A stretch of 64,000 nt of DNA from Prorocentrum cordatum (GCA_963575745.1 CAUYUJ010009358.1:97501-161500), one strand, 5' to 3'; shown: positions 31,661 to 43,420, counted from the stretch's first letter. Notes: generated by a model from the sequence alone, not told the origin. A program made the numbers and translations.

Positions 31661-33560
31661 GGACCTGGAACTACAACAACAGCAGCGCCCGCCGGATACT
31701 CCTTCCCAAGTTATTCCAGAATCGCGCTCTCGCGCGGGACTTCCACACAAATTATGCAGGAATCGTGCTCTCGCGTGGGGCCCCCTCGCAATTTATTCAA
31801 ACGCCGCGCCTTCGACACTCAGAAATCAAGCTCTCGCTTTGGCTTTTCTCGTGATTTACTTGGGAACCGCGCTATGGCTCGAATTCTCCTCGCGATTCAC
31901 GCAATGATCACACTTCGACAACACGCCTTCTCGACCTAGAGGCTTGGGCCCGCCTTCCCGACCCGGCCGTTACGGTCTGCCCGCCCGATCAGCCCGTCCG
32001 GTTCTGCCACGTGCTTTCTGCTCTCAGCCCCCCTCCTGCGAATCCCGTGCTTCATCCTTTTCCCTTCCTCATTCACCTGTCCTCTTTTCCTCTGCTTCAA
32101 AGACTGCACCAAATACACGCGGCAGGGAAGGAAAACGATTCGGGCGGTTACAAAGGGTTTGGGATATATGTGTTGAATGGCACGCGAGCAGGTAAGAGCG
32201 AACTGAATTAAACTGATTGTTGTTGTCCTTGTGCTTGAGTTCTCATTTCGGAAAAACAAGTATTGTTGTTCCTCCCTTCAGGTGACTATTGCGTTGCTCA
32301 ATTACACCCCCCCCGGCTCGCAACTTGTTCCTCTTGCAGCTTGAATATGATGGCACCGATGAAGACTGCTGGGCCTACACCACCAACAACAACATTATCA
32401 GCTCCCGCCTGATACTTCCTCACAATGTATTCACAAATCGCGCTCTCGCGGGGGACTTCCTGAGCTTCCATTGTTTTAGAGGCTGAGCTACTTGCACGTG
32501 GCAGACAAGGAAGACATACCCCCAAGGGGTGTACGATCGAAGACGAAGGATGCGGGTATCGAGGGCTTCGGATATACGTGGCGAATGGCACGCGAGCAGA
32601 TAAGAGCGAACACTATTAAAATGATTGCTGATGTTGACGTTGATGTTGATATTGCTAATATGTTTGTAGTTGGTGTTGTTGATGTGGTGATTATTGTTGT
32701 TTCTGTTGTTGTCGTTGATGAAATTTCAGTTCTGAAGATGCTGGTCCCCCCTCTGGCGCACCTTCTATTTGTCACATTGAAGTGCCCCTGCCGGGGCTCG
32801 CACCCAGCAGTTGTCTAGGAAAGTATTGAGGTTCAAACTGGCCCCCAGGCCCCCGAACTACTACAACAACAACAAAAGCACAGCAATAACAACAACAACC
32901 ACAACAACACCAGCAACAACAACACCAACACCACCACCAACAACAACACCAACAACAACAACGCCACCACCACCAACAACAACATCGGCTCCCGCCTGAT
33001 ACTTCCTCACACGTTATTCAGACATCGCGCTCTCGCGCTGGACTTCCTCACAAGCTATGCAGGAATCGTGCTCTCGCGTGGGATCTTTCCGCAATGTATT
33101 CAGACGCCGCGCCATCGACACTCAGAAACCACGCTCGCGCGTTGGCCTTTTTCGCGATTTACTTGGGAATCGCGCTATCGCTCGAGACGTTCTCGCGATT
33201 CGGGATTCTCGCTTCAGCAACCCGCGTGTTCGACCTGGCCGCCTAGGCCCGCTCGACCGATACGTCAATCAGGGTCTACCCGCCCGATCAGCCCGTCTGG
33301 TTCTGCCACGTGTTTTCTGCTCCTAGGTCCCCCTCCTGCCAATCTCTCTCGTGCTCAGTCCTTCTCCCTCCCCTTTCCATCCGCCCTCGCTTCCCATGCT
33401 TAGGGGCTGCACAGATTACACATGGCAGGTAAAGAAGCTACACCCCCAAAGAAGATACGATCGACGACGAAGAGGGCGAATATCGAAGGTTTGAGACATT
33501 GTACGTGTTCAATGGCACGCGAGCAGATAGGAGAGAACACTATTAAAATGAGTGTTGTTC
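31660..33560 (+). repeat. Triplicated dispersed repeat (about 0.6 kb units)
   Basis: GCGCTCTCGCGNGGGACTTCC, CGCCCGATCAGCCCGT, TGGTTCTGCCACGTG and AATGGCACGCGAGCAG recur in the same order around 31700-32215, 32400-32640 and 33000-33550. A CAA microsatellite (32861-32986) interrupts them. No frame is conserved between copies. Confidence 0.75.
32861..32986 (+). repeat. CAA/CCA microsatellite
   Basis: ACAACAACA with CCA variants. Confidence 0.92.
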
Positions 33561-33589
33561 TTGTTGTTGTTGCTGCCGTCGCCCTCGCC

Positions 33590-33695
33590 CGCGACCCACC
33601 TGCGACTCACCCACGACGCCCCATGCGACCCACCCCGCGACCCATCCGCGACCCACCACACAACCCACCCGCGACACACCCGCGACACACTCACG
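33590..33695 (+). repeat. GCGACCCACCC minisatellite, second locus
   Basis: About nine variants of the 11-12-mer also found at 6677-6768. Confidence 0.75.
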
Positions 33696-34119
33696 TTGCT
33701 TTGACGGAAAAAATGGGCGCCTGCGGCGGGCTTCTTCAGAGCCTCGCAGACTGCCGACGACCCCGCCGCCCCCTCACTGTTATATACAAGTGTATACATA
33801 AATGCGAGGGGCCGCAAAATCTTTCGGAAATGCGAGCGGACCTGCGCCGCAGGCGCCGCCAGGAGGGACCAACGCAGGTCCAAGACATCCGCGCGGAACT
33901 GGGAATGTTCAGACTTACGTTGTTTCCTCCTTCGACGGATGGCATCCCCTTCCGCTCGTCGCCACGGTACGCCTCGGACACGCATACGTTCTACCTGGAT
34001 TTGCGGAGCGGCCCGGAAAGCAGAGCTCGGATTGAGCCCAGAGTGGCCCTCGTGTCGGCGTCTTGGCTGCATCCACCTCGAATGAGTCCATAGACGCGTG
34101 CGGCTACAAAGTGAGAACG
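33696..34119. other. Spacer, nothing recognised
   Basis: No recognised gene or repeat. Confidence 0.45.
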
Positions 34120-34530
34120 GCATGTCTTCGGTGGCAACTCATGTTGAGCAGGGACCGACCGTCCTGGCATCCCTAGTCCTACCACGATATGTTCCTAGAA
34201 CCACAAAATGTTCTAAGAACAAAAAATGCTCGTAGAACTTAAACCTGATGTGTTAAAACAAGACAGACTCCGCCAGACATGTTCTAAGAACATTTCGTGG
34301 ACACCACAAACAGTTCTTAGAACATTGTTTGGTGGGACTATAAGCGAGCCGAGATGCTTCGCCATTGCTTGACCATGAGAGCCTCCCATACCATCTTGTC
34401 GGCTCTTGCGATTCGACGCCAATCGACGCTACATCGACGCTACATCGACGCTACATCGACGCTCATCGACGCTGGCCGACGCGCTGCCTCGTCGAGATCC
34501 CGAACGCTAATCGACGCCAGCCGACGCCAA
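34120..34530. repeat. J repeat interrupted by element I, with ATCGACGCT array
   Basis: CGGTGGCAACTCATG at the left resumes as CATGAGAGCCTCCCATACC at about 34374, followed by ATCGACGCT 9-mers. Compared with the uninterrupted copy at 3829, a segment of about 225 bp sits at CATG, which is duplicated. Confidence 0.75.
34174..34340. mobile_element. TIR element family I, copy 1
   Basis: TAGTCCTACCACGATATGTTC is mirrored by the right end TTGTTTGGTGGGACTA. GTTCTAAGAAC palindromes recur inside. Confidence 0.7.
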
Positions 34531-34603
34531 AGACGGAATTCAGAGGGTATACCAGGCTTCCGCGATTTGAGAGAGCGTGATCCACCGCCGCTTTACTGTA
34601 GAA

Positions 34604-34735
34604 AATCCCCCCCCCGTCTTCCTCCGGAACCTGGGGGTCTCGCCCCCCCCCAAAATCCCCCCCCCCCCTTTGCCGAACCCCCCCCCCCGGTTTTCGGGGG
34701 GAGGGGGGGGGGGACGGGTTGGGAACCCCCAGTGC
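34604..34735. repeat. Homopolymer-rich C-run/G-run foldback
   Basis: Several runs of 8-14 C face runs of G (AAAATCCCCCC, GGTTTTCGGGGGGAGGGGG). Sequence accuracy may be low here. Confidence 0.6.
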
Positions 34736-34960
34736 CCCCTTCCCCTGTTTTCCGCCAGCATCGGTAGAACACGCTCTTTCCGCGATTTGCTACCGAACAT
34801 ATCCCTGCCGCCCGAGGGTGCCCGCCTCTTTGGCCAGAGCGTGTTGCTCCTGGACCTCCGACTTCAGCAGGGGCCGCTTGGGGATCGTGAACTCCTCCTC
34901 GTCGTCCTGCGGGTGCACGGGGGCTGCCGTCTCTGTGGCAGCGAGTGTCGGCGGCGAGCG

Positions 34961-35134
34961 AGGGGGGGAAGTGAGAAGGAGAGTGCCTTCTCGGAAGGTG
35001 GCGGGACTTCTCAGAATCCCTCGCGCCTTCTGAGGAGTTGTCTGTGTCTCCTGGGAAGGCTGAGTAAGCTTCTCGGAAGGTCGGGGGACTTCCGCGCCTT
35101 CCGAGAGGGCGCCCTTCCTTCTCCCTTCCCCCCT
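34961..35134. mobile_element. Foldback element D, diverged copy 3
   Basis: Repeated CTTCTCGGAAGG / CCTTCCGAGAGGG words with G- and C-rich tails resemble the D elements at 2097 and 7184. Confidence 0.5.
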
Positions 35135-35376
35135 GGGGCTCGCCGCTGGAGGCCTGGTTCCGGGTCGGGCATCACGCAGCGATCACGCTCTCGCCCAATG
35201 CCCCGCGGAAGCTGCTCGCAACAACGCCTGGCGCAGCACGTGCGAGAGGGTGGCAAGGCGGCTCCCTCTCGCGACCAGCGCGGCATGCGCCCTCGGCTGC
35301 GCCGTCGTCGTGGCATGCTGGTGGGGCCGGCGCCTCGCACGGCACTGAGCAGGGGCCGACCGCCCCAGCAATCCCG

Positions 35377-35548
35377 TAGGCCTCCCACGACGTGCTCTTA
35401 GAGCCCAGGGACGTCCTAAGAACAACAGCAATGTTCTCAGAACAGAAGCCCGAGGTGTGAAAGCAAGACAGCCTCGGCCAGAAGCGTTCTGAGACACCTC
35501 GTGCAGACCACGAAATAAAGCTTCTTAACACTATTTTTGGTGGGCCTA
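35377..35548. mobile_element. TIR element family I, copy 2
   Basis: TAGGCCTCCCACGACGTGCT mirrors TTTTTGGTGGGCCTA. The left flank (GAGCAGGGGCCGACCG) matches that of copy 1. Confidence 0.7.
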
Positions 35549-35552
35549 TCTC

Positions 35553-35674
35553 GCCATCGCTCGGACGCCCAATCCCTGTGCATTTTTCGGTTTCGTGCGT
35601 GTTTTTTCCCGATGAAAGCAAAATGCTCCTCGATGGTCCTCGCCGCGAAAAAATGCTCACGTTCGAGCGATGCC
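35553..35674. mobile_element. TIR element family E (122 bp)
   Basis: GCCATCGCTCGGACG is mirrored by CGTTCGAGCGATGCC. The interior has AATGCTCCTCGATGGTCCTC. Confidence 0.8.
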
Positions 35675-35709
35675 AAGCTATAGAAAAGCCAGGACGCTTC
35701 GCCACTGTA

Positions 35710-35960
35710 GGGGGCAGTCGGGTGCCCGGCGCTCCTCACGAGCGGCGAGCGTATCCACAGCCACACCCTCGCGCGGTCTGGATTCCGGGGCCCGATCCCG
35801 CGGATACACGGTCGCATGGATACGTCCCGCGTGGGGCATCCGCGAAAAACCGCCCCGCAACCGCAGGGTCGCGGCCCCGGGGGCATGCCGCGCGTTGTGG
35901 CCAGGGGGGCAACAAGACCACTCTCCACTCCGTATGGGCTCACTCCGTACCCAGACCCCC
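35710..35960 (+). repeat. Repeat family G, copy 2
   Basis: GCGTATCCACAGCCACACC, GATCCCGCGGATACACGG and GCGTGGGGCATCCGCG are inverted relative to 25190-25420. Confidence 0.65.
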
Positions 35961-36115
35961 GACGTCGTGATTGTTTCACAACGTCACAACGTCGACCTCC
36001 AGAGATTTCGACCCCTGCCCTGGGACCGGGTTTTCATCCTGAGTCGTTTCTTGACGGTCCCGAGGCCCGGCGAGGACCACCGGAGGCCGAAAATAGCGAC
36101 CCCCCCCCCTCGTCG
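35945..36115 (+). repeat. Repeat family H, copy 2
   Basis: Contains CGACGTCGTGATTGTTT, ATCCTGAGTCGTTTCTTGAC and GAGGCCGAAAATAGCGA. Confidence 0.6.
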
Positions 36116-36133
36116 TGATTTTGTCGCAGCGCA

Positions 36134-36371
36134 AGAGCCTGTTTTTGTTAGACTCTGGCATGTTTACTTGCATGGACGGGGGGGGTGGGGGGGGCTGAGC
36201 TCGAAGCAAGCCGCAAACGACTTGCACGTTCGGGGGGGGGGCGCGGAAATCACGCAAGTCGAAAGGCACCTGCACGCGAGTATTCGCTTCTTGAAGAGGG
36301 GCGAGGGGGGGGGGGGGGGGGGGGCGAACGCCACGCAAGTAAACTTGCCTGAATCCAAAAAACAGGCTCCT
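36134..36371. mobile_element. TIR element N (about 238 bp)
   Basis: AGAGCCTGTTTTTGTTAGAC...TGTTTACTTGCATGG is mirrored by CCACGCAAGTAAACTTG...AAAAAACAGGCTCCT, TIRs about 40 bp. An inner ACTTGC pair repeats the inversion. Confidence 0.75.
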
Positions 36372-36774
36372 GCCCTCGCTTCCCCGGCGGAAGGCCGGCA
36401 GCAGGCGGCGGAGACGAGCAGGGGGCGTTGCCTGCGGCGGCGGCCAACAAGAGCAGAGGCTTGCCATCAAAGCGAGATTCAGGGGAACAGGAAGGGGCAT
36501 AAACATACAAACTCGGAGGTCCGCGCGGATTTCTCGGATCGGCGCTGGGCGCCCCCGGCGGCGCCTGAATCCAAAAAAAACAGACTCCAAGGGGGGCCTG
36601 GGCGTGGGGTGCACAGCCTCCGACCAGCAGCATCCGACCGACCGACCCGCCGCCGCACGGCCGCCGTCGGCGGCGGCGGGCCGTCGTCCTGCTGCTCCTC
36701 CTCCGCCTCCTCCACCTCGAACTCCAGGTGCGGGCAGGCGCTGCGCGCCTCCCAGGGCGGGGCGGGGGCCCCGC
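36372..36774. other. GC-rich spacer, nothing recognised
   Basis: A TGAATCCAAAAAA-CAG word recurs near 36568, as at the end of element N. Confidence 0.45.
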
Positions 36775-36940
36775 GAGAGGAGGGGGAGGAGGAGGGGGAG
36801 GAGGAGGAGGAGGAGGAGGAGGAGGAGGAGGGGGAGGAGGAGGGGGAGGAGGAGGAGGAGGAGGAGGAGGAGGAGGAGGAGGAAGAAAACGAGGAGGAGC
36901 AGGAGCAGCAGGAGCAGGAGGAGCAGCAGGAGCAGGAAAA
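36775..36940 (+). repeat. GGA microsatellite
   Basis: GGAGGA with GCA variants at the right. Confidence 0.95.
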
Positions 36941-37793
36941 GCGACCTCGCATCGTTGGCCGCAGTCGTGGAGACTTGGGGACGTCGTCGCCAAATCCGTT
37001 TCGTTGTGGTTCGTGTCGCATAGTGTCCAACAGTGTCCAGTTGTACCCGGGCCGCCGAACGGCGCGGGCCAAACCATGCGCGTGCCCCGTGCGCCGTGGT
37101 GTATGTTGCCAGCGCGCGGGCGAGGACTGGTCAACGAAAGCCCCATAGATCGCCTCGCGCGGCGCCGCGCCGCGAGATCCCCCGGGGCGCGCGGGGGGCC
37201 GAAGCGGCTCGTCCGCTGTGCTTCATGCGGATTGCTGTCGCTTGAACCATGTTCAGAGCCGAGGCGGCATGAGCGAGCCAATTGGCGACAGGGAGGCAAG
37301 AGAAACGCGGCGGGGGCTGTTCTCCGGCGGACCTGGCCCGCGCTGCGTCGGCATGCCCCTGCGAGGCGCCCAAAGGCCCCCATGGCGGTTCGAAGAAGCC
37401 CCCGAAAGGCCTCAAGAAGTTCCAGAAGTGCCGCCAGGAAGCCCCCGAGAGGCTTCACAGGGGAACCCAGCACAATTTCCAAAGAGGCCCGCTGTCCACG
37501 ACCCGGGTGGGGCGGCCGATTCGGTCGAATGCCACGAGAAAGACATTGGGGAGAACCCGAGGGGCACGACGAGCGGCCCATAGGGGTCGGCGGTGCGGCG
37601 GAAGCCTATGGGCTCATTTACGCATCGTGACTTCAAAGCTCGGTCGGCTCCCCATCAAGCGTGTTCCCCTTTGGGATGGGGCGCGGCGCGTCGTGCCCTC
37701 ACTGGGCCTGCCGCCGACGCGCCCCTCCTCGCACCCGCGCCCTGCCAAGAGACTGAATCGGAACGGCCAGGACAGAAGGAGCAAGGAGAAGAG
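36941..37793. other. GC-rich spacer, no gene recognised
   Basis: Open frames exist on both strands but share no recognised family and have arginine/proline-rich composition. Confidence 0.45.
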
Positions 37794-37858
37794 GAGGAGG
37801 AGGAGGAGGAGGAGGAGGAGGAGGAGGAGGAGGAGGAGGAGGAGGAGGAGGAGGAGGG
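37794..37858 (+). repeat. GGA microsatellite
   Basis: About 20 pure triplets. Confidence 0.95.
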
Positions 37859-38005
37859 GCGGCGACTGCCCGCCCAAAGTGGTGGCCGAGGCCGAGGGCG
37901 CCCTCCCACCCGGCAGCACCGCGCCGCGCCCCCCGCGGGCACCCGCCGGGGCTCGCGCGGGCCTCGGGCGCGAGGCCCCCCCGCTCGGCCAGATCGTCTC
38001 GAGGA

Positions 38006-38164
38006 CCTCCTCTCTCCTCCTCCTTCTGCTCCTCCTCGTTCTCTCCTCCTCCTCCTCCTCCCCTCCTCCTCCTCCTCCTCCTCCTCGTCCTCCTCCTCGT
38101 CCTCCTCCTCCTCGTCCTCGTCCTCCTCCTCGTCCTCCTCCTCCTCCTCCTCCTCCTCCTCCTC
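38006..38164 (+). repeat. CTC/CGT microsatellite
   Basis: CTC with TCG variants. Confidence 0.95.
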
Positions 38165-38167
38165 CCA

Positions 38168-38402
38168 GCTCAAGCTTACAAGCAACCCGAATTGCAGGGG
38201 CGCGCGGTGCCTTTGCAGGCAGGGCCCTGGGAGGCCCTGCCGACACTTTGCAGGCGGGGCGCCCGATGGTGGCCGGGGGCGCCCTCCCCACCCGGCATCA
38301 CCGCCCGGCTCAAGCTCACAGGCAACCCGGATGGCAGGGGCGCGCGATGCTTTTGCAGGCGGGGCCTCGGGAGGCCATGCCGACACTTTGCGCAAGCGGG
38401 GC
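38168..38402 (+). repeat. Tandem duplication, about 140 bp
   Basis: GCTCAAGCTTACAAGCAACC...CTGCCGACACTTTGC and GCTCAAGCTCACAGGCAACC...ATGCCGACACTTTGC are two adjacent diverged units. Confidence 0.85.
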
Positions 38403-38820
38403 GCGGCCAGCAGCAGCAGCAGCTAAGAGTGGGCCGAAGGGGGAGGATGCAGAGGCAACCTTGGAAAGTGGCTCATCCCTACTGTGCGGTTTCACTGTAG
38501 GCAGCGATGCACGTGTATTAATAAGGACGCAGGGGCGCATGATCAAACGTAGGTAAGAAACAACAAAAAAAACACGGGAGCAAATAACCGCGTGCGGGCG
38601 ATAATAAAAACACCCCCCTCTTCACATGTCCTTGTTCACACGTGCACATGGAAATTCCAGACCATACAGACAGAGAGAGAGAGAGAGGGAAGACGCAAGA
38701 AGCAAGCAGAAGACAATGGCAAACGAAGGTGGAGGAAACGCAGGAAGAGGACGAGCAAGACCACGAGGGCGTTGTGGAGTCTCGCCTTCGACTGCCCCTG
38801 CCTCTCCGCCACCCCGCGGC

Positions 38821-38946
38821 CTCGTTCCGCGTCGTGATGAACCTCGGGGCGAAGCCGCTGACGCAGTACGCGTCGTAGCCCACGCCGACGAGCAAAGAGA
38901 CCATCGCCACGGAGATGTCGAAGCAGTCGCCGGCCTCCGGACGCGA
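38821..38946 (-). CDS. DRC7: Single exon, DRC7/CCDC135-like transglutaminase-fold segment
   Basis: The exon is 126 nt (42 residues), beginning SRPEAGDCFDIS and ending FAPRFITTRNE. GDCF...SLLVGVGYDAYCVSGFA has the Cys-containing helix start and the following strand of the papain/transglutaminase-like domain in DRC7 (CCDC135, FAP50), a nexin-dynein regulatory complex subunit of motile axonemes. The upstream side is CAG (38949-38947) and the downstream side GAG followed by GC, the same donor type as in PIGL. Codons end mostly in G or C. Neighbouring exons were not found, so this could be a gene with large introns or an orphan fragment. Assignment is from remembered family pattern, not a search. 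Confidence 0.5.
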
Positions 38947-39155
38947 CTGAACTTCACACAAGCTCTGGAGGGGCAGGGGCCCGGAGGGCGGACGAGGAGG
39001 AGAAGGGGCGGGGACGAGACGAGCCGCGCGTGCCGCCCGACAGACGGCCCCTTAGGAGCGGCGCGGGCGGGCCGGGGCCCGGTCGGATGACCGTGTGTGC
39101 AACTAGAGGCCTCCTAGATGAGGTCGTAGTAGATGTGGTCGGGAGATCGCGCCGC

Positions 39156-39285
39156 ACCGCCGATGCATCGGCGATGCATCGGCGATGCACTGGCAGTGTC
39201 GGTGATGCACTGGCGACGTTGGCGTGGAGAAGCTCGGGCTCCACATCGAGCCGCATCGCCGATGATGCACCAGCGATGCGGCGCC
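39156..39285 (+). repeat. GCGATGCATCG / GCGATGCACTG minisatellite
   Basis: Nine or so 12-mers around GATGCA, alternating CATCGGCG and CACTGGCG. Confidence 0.7.
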
Positions 39286-40377
39286 ATCCTCCGACCCCAT
39301 CCACTCCGACCCCATCCAGGAGGCCCAGAACAACGTAATCTGTCGCCCAATTCTTCCACAATGTCGGGTCTCCAGCAACATCCAGCCACGTCTGGTGAGC
39401 AGGGGAACACGGAGCGTATCGGATCGACGTGGCAGGGGGAGGCGTCGTGCCCGGCAGCGCCTTCTGGGGCCCTCCTTTCTTGGGGGGCCGCAAGGATTGA
39501 GCTCCGAGTTCCAAAGCCAACAGGGACGCATTTGTATCCCGCCCTGCCCGGCGGGCAAAAACCACCCATGCCCAAGTTTTCCACCCTTGAGGGAACATTG
39601 AGGAAGGATGGAGGGAGTGGTTCGGGGTGACGAGGAAGAGAAAATCATGACGATGACGGATACGAGGAACATCAGCCCGTGGTCTCCGAGAGCTCCTCGA
39701 GGCAACCGGCGACGGCTAGGCGCACTACGAGCTACTATAGCTCCTGCGTTTTGCGGGTAAGCTTCGCAACAGAGGCAAATGATCAGGGTGGCCCCATCAG
39801 ACCAGACGAGGGCGATGCATCGGTGTTGACGGTTGGTAAGAGCGACGCCACCGAGCATGGACATGCGCGTGCCCATTTCAGGGGGTGGATGCTCCCCCAT
39901 CCGCCCAAACAAAAATAACCCAAAGGGAGGATATGGCACGCCCAGCCCACCATTGGACACATCCTCCCTCCGAATCCTCACCAGCCTTGAGGGCGGTGGC
40001 GAAGGCAACACGGCTGACAGCGGACCTTTCCAGGCGCATGTAATTTGATCTGGCCCCGATATCACTCAAGCCCTCCCGATTAGTGCCATGCTTTCAACGG
40101 TTGCCGACTGAGGACTCGGAGTAAAACCATGAGGTTTAAGGCAAGCTGAGAGCTCACATCCAAACCCTTCCAGTAACTAAGCGTGTGGGGATGGCGGTCA
40201 AGCCTGCCACTTCAACACCGACGCGGGCGCCGGAATCTTGCTGGGGTAGCGGTCCGGCGGGCTCAACTCGTCGTAGCTGAAGAAATCCTCCCGGCTCAGC
40301 CGGCCATCCCCAATCAAATTCGCCGCCGCCGCCCACTAAGGCTGGCCAACTTATACGGTTGATCTGCTACATCTAGG
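39286..40377. other. Spacer, no gene recognised
   Basis: Minus-strand frames give short protein-like patches, for example near 39330-39410, in two competing frames without clear splice boundaries. Confidence 0.4.
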
Positions 40378-40436
40378 CTCTCTCTCTCTCATTTTTTTTT
40401 TTTTTTTTTCTCTCTCTCTCTCTCTCTCTCTGTCTC
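40378..40436 (+). repeat. TC microsatellite with a T19 run
   Basis: TCTCTC flanking a long T homopolymer. Confidence 0.92.
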
Positions 40437-40926
40437 GTTAAACGCGCTTGCACGAATGAGTTGCAGAACTGTGCCCAAGCGCGCTGTGCATGACGCGCGG
40501 GCTTCCCTCGTCGTGGAGGCCCTGCGTGTCCTTCTATAGACAGGCGCGCTCCACGAACCAACCGGTAACTACTCGTGAATAATCTGGGTCCGCCGCGGTA
40601 AAGATGCGATCCATTACATCGAGACAAGCATGTTTGCGAGCAGCCACTCTGCGAGTGAAGGAGCGCGCTCAGAGCCTGTGTCACTGCCCTCCTTCCTCGT
40701 TGACATCGGCGGTGTGGAATCTCGGGGGGGGGGATCAAGAGTGGCTGGGGACTGTTAGTGCACGCGTCCCAGAGGAGTCTCGAAAGACCTACGGTCGGGA
40801 ACCTTGCCGAGCGCCTCGCGGCGGCGGCCCCGGGCGACACGACCTGGCGTGCCAGCGGCGGATGGCGTGTCGCTCCGCTCCGCGAGGCGGGGGGCCGACG
40901 TTGACGCTTGGAACTTGGAAAGTGGG
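40437..40926. other. Spacer, nothing recognised
   Basis: No gene or repeat recognised. Confidence 0.45.
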
Positions 40927-41108
40927 TACTCCAGATTTCGTAATAAAAGGGAGGGGGTCTGGACCCTCCAAGACAAGCCATTTCAGACCTCCCCCGTGGG
41001 AGAACCCTCCAAAACATCGTCCCCAGACCCCCCCAGGCCCTCCAAGATAGCCTGGAAGAGACCCCCCCGAAATGAGACCCCCTTCCCTTTATTACGAAAT
41101 CTGGAGTA
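40927..41108. mobile_element. TIR element family A, copy 2 (182 bp, best copy)
   Basis: TACTCCAGATTTCGTAATAA is perfectly mirrored by TTATTACGAAATCTGGAGTA. The interior is GGACCCTCCAAGACAAGCC...GTGGGAGAACCCTCCAAAAC. It has no coding capacity. Confidence 0.93.
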
Positions 41109-42345
41109 GCGCGTCGCGACGTAAGGTGGCAGGCTAGGACCTGCGTCGCGGCACGCTGCATTAATATCGCTGTCCGTAGCAGGGATCCAGGAAGGCATCC
41201 TCCGAATAGAGAGCATGACCTGGAGGCATCGCGCGGCAATTTTTGGAGCCATCCTGGATCGCCCTGGGGCGGCCTTCTGGAGCCTCCGGGAGCCCTGCTC
41301 CCTTCCTGCGGCCCTCCGGGGGGGCGCCCTCCAAGGGGCACCCAAACTCAGTCCACCCCAACACAGACACACACACACACACATTCACACACACATACAC
41401 ATTGGGAACACTGTGCTGTCCGCGGGCCCCCCAGCCCCAGAGTGGGGGTAAGCATCAATCGCGATCCCGCCCCCCCAAAAAACGAGCCGGGAACCAGAGG
41501 CCCTGGCTCACTCCACGCCGACGGCGTCAACCCGCCCACCCCGCGCCAGAGCACACCGAGGCAAGCACGGGCGCGCGGCGCACATGCAGCACGCGAAGGC
41601 TGCCTTCGAAACTGCCCTGACGCGCCCGTGCTGAAAGGCAACGCGTGCCGTGTCCAAAACGTCCGTGTTGGCGTGGCGCGTGCTGGCTCGGCACGGCTCT
41701 TCCCTCCCCTCCCACTGCGCGGCCGCCTGCGTCCTCGTTTCCCTCCCGTGCCTGCCAGCCAATGAGCCATTCGTTTGCCCCGAGTTGCCACACGCTGGAG
41801 CGGACCGCCTACACCCTGCGAGCTGCTTACGAAATCATGGGTTCAGAAATTCAGAGTCTCAGAACTTGAATAAAAGCCCAGAACTTCTATCAAAATCATA
41901 GGATTTACATTGAAACATTAAGAGTAATCGACTCTGGCCGAAAACTTAGTTGTCTTAAGCATCGCCTAGGGTGTATGCCTCGCCGCCGACGAACAAAAAG
42001 CTTGGCTCGGCACGCGTTGCTCCACGCTGCGGCGAACGTGGTGCGCCAAAGCTGCGTTTTCGGTCTACGCTGTGAGCTCCGTGTCGGCAGGCTACGGTTA
42101 GGCCGTGCATGCCCCCCTACAGGCAGAGTTTGGAAGAAACATGACAACTAGCCCATAAAAGTTCAAGCGCAGTCGAGCATGGCATGAGTACCGCCCCCCC
42201 AGACGACTCTTGGACTCTCGTCGAACACTCCTCCTGAAGGGGGGCATGCCCGGCTTCTGACGCCTCTGGCTGCGTGCTGCTCCTCGGGGCAGCCGCGGCC
42301 ACCTGCGCCAGAGCCCCGGGGACAGCCGGCTCCGGCCGCCGAGCT
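41109..42345. other. Spacer with a CA microsatellite (41366-41402)
   Basis: Apart from the ACAC run and a family B-like word (ATGCCCCCCTACAGGCAGA at 42109), nothing was recognised. Confidence 0.45.
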
Positions 42346-42477
42346 GGCCATCGCTCGGACGTCCATTTCCTGTGTTTTTGTTTAGGTTCCGTGCGCGTTT
42401 TTTTCGCGAAATGGTCAAGGATGCTCCTCAAGGGTCCTCGCCGAGGAAAAAAATATGCACACGTCCGAGCGATGCCA
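42346..42477. mobile_element. TIR element family E (132 bp, best copy)
   Basis: GGCCATCGCTCGGACGT is mirrored by ACGTCCGAGCGATGCC. The interior has GGATGCTCCTCAAGGGTCCT. Confidence 0.85.
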
Positions 42478-42670
42478 AGCGAGAGGCCCCCTGCGCAGGA
42501 CCCGGGGCGGCGCCCGCGGGAGGGCGGGGCGGGCGCTCCGCCAGGAACTGCGCGCAGGACTGGTGCTCGTACAGCTCCTGCCGCGGCAGCGGCAGCGACG
42601 GGGGCGAGGGCCCAGCCGAGGGCTCCCTCTCCTCCGCTCCCTGCCCCTCCTGCCCCCCCCTATCCCGCTT

Positions 42671-42820
42671 CTCCTCCTCCTCCTCCTCCTCCTCCTCCTC
42701 CTCCTCCTCCTCCTCCTCCTCCCCCTCCTCCTCCTCCTCCGCCTCCTCCTCCTCCTCCTCCTCCTCCTCCTCCGCCTCCTCTTCCTCATCCCCCTCCTCC
42801 TCCTCCTCCTCCTCCTGCTG
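42671..42820 (+). repeat. CTC microsatellite
   Basis: CTC with CCC and CGC variants. Confidence 0.95.
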
Positions 42821-43420
42821 GAAGAACGCTCCCGAGCGTGCCTCGGAGGAGGCGTGAGAGCTCGATAAAGGGCACCTCAAGACGGGCAATCGGGAGATGA
42901 CTGGGGCTCTTGTGCTGCCTCCATTGCGCTTCCGGCAAGGAGGGGTATCGTCTCCGACAGATGGTACTGGATGGTCTTACCTACGCAAGGGAGCACTGCG
43001 GCTCCCGCAGGGAGTATTGCACAAGGTGCCGCAAAGGGTAGGGTATGTTCCCGCGGGGGCTACCGTACTCCCGCTCAGTTGATACAATATCATCTCCTGG
43101 AGGGGGCTGAAGCCGTCTGGACCTAGGGGCCGGTCCAGAGGGCATACTCAGGAAAACGGAGGCTGGCGGACAGAGCTTTCTGGCCCTGGACCTCGATCTT
43201 GGGAGGGGCTGCCTGAGGGGGAGGGAGAGAAATCTTCACCCACGATCGCAAGTCTCTCTACGTGCAGATCCGGGAGGCTAAATCCTGTCTGATCTCATGA
43301 GCCTCCCAAGGTCATATCTGGGAAAGGAGTCCAGAGCGTCCATGCTCGCCCTGGACTCTCATGCAGCCCAGTGCACAAGATCAGCGCCCTGTGTCTGAAA
43401 ATATACATCGATGTATGGCT
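42821..43420. other. Spacer, nothing recognised
   Basis: No exon or repeat recognised. Confidence 0.45.

Noticed and set aside
39320-39412. Minus-strand peptide with HQTWLDVAGDPTLWKNWATD as a possible exon near the DRC7-like exon
   Set aside because: A second frame over the same bases looks equally protein-like and boundaries are unclear.
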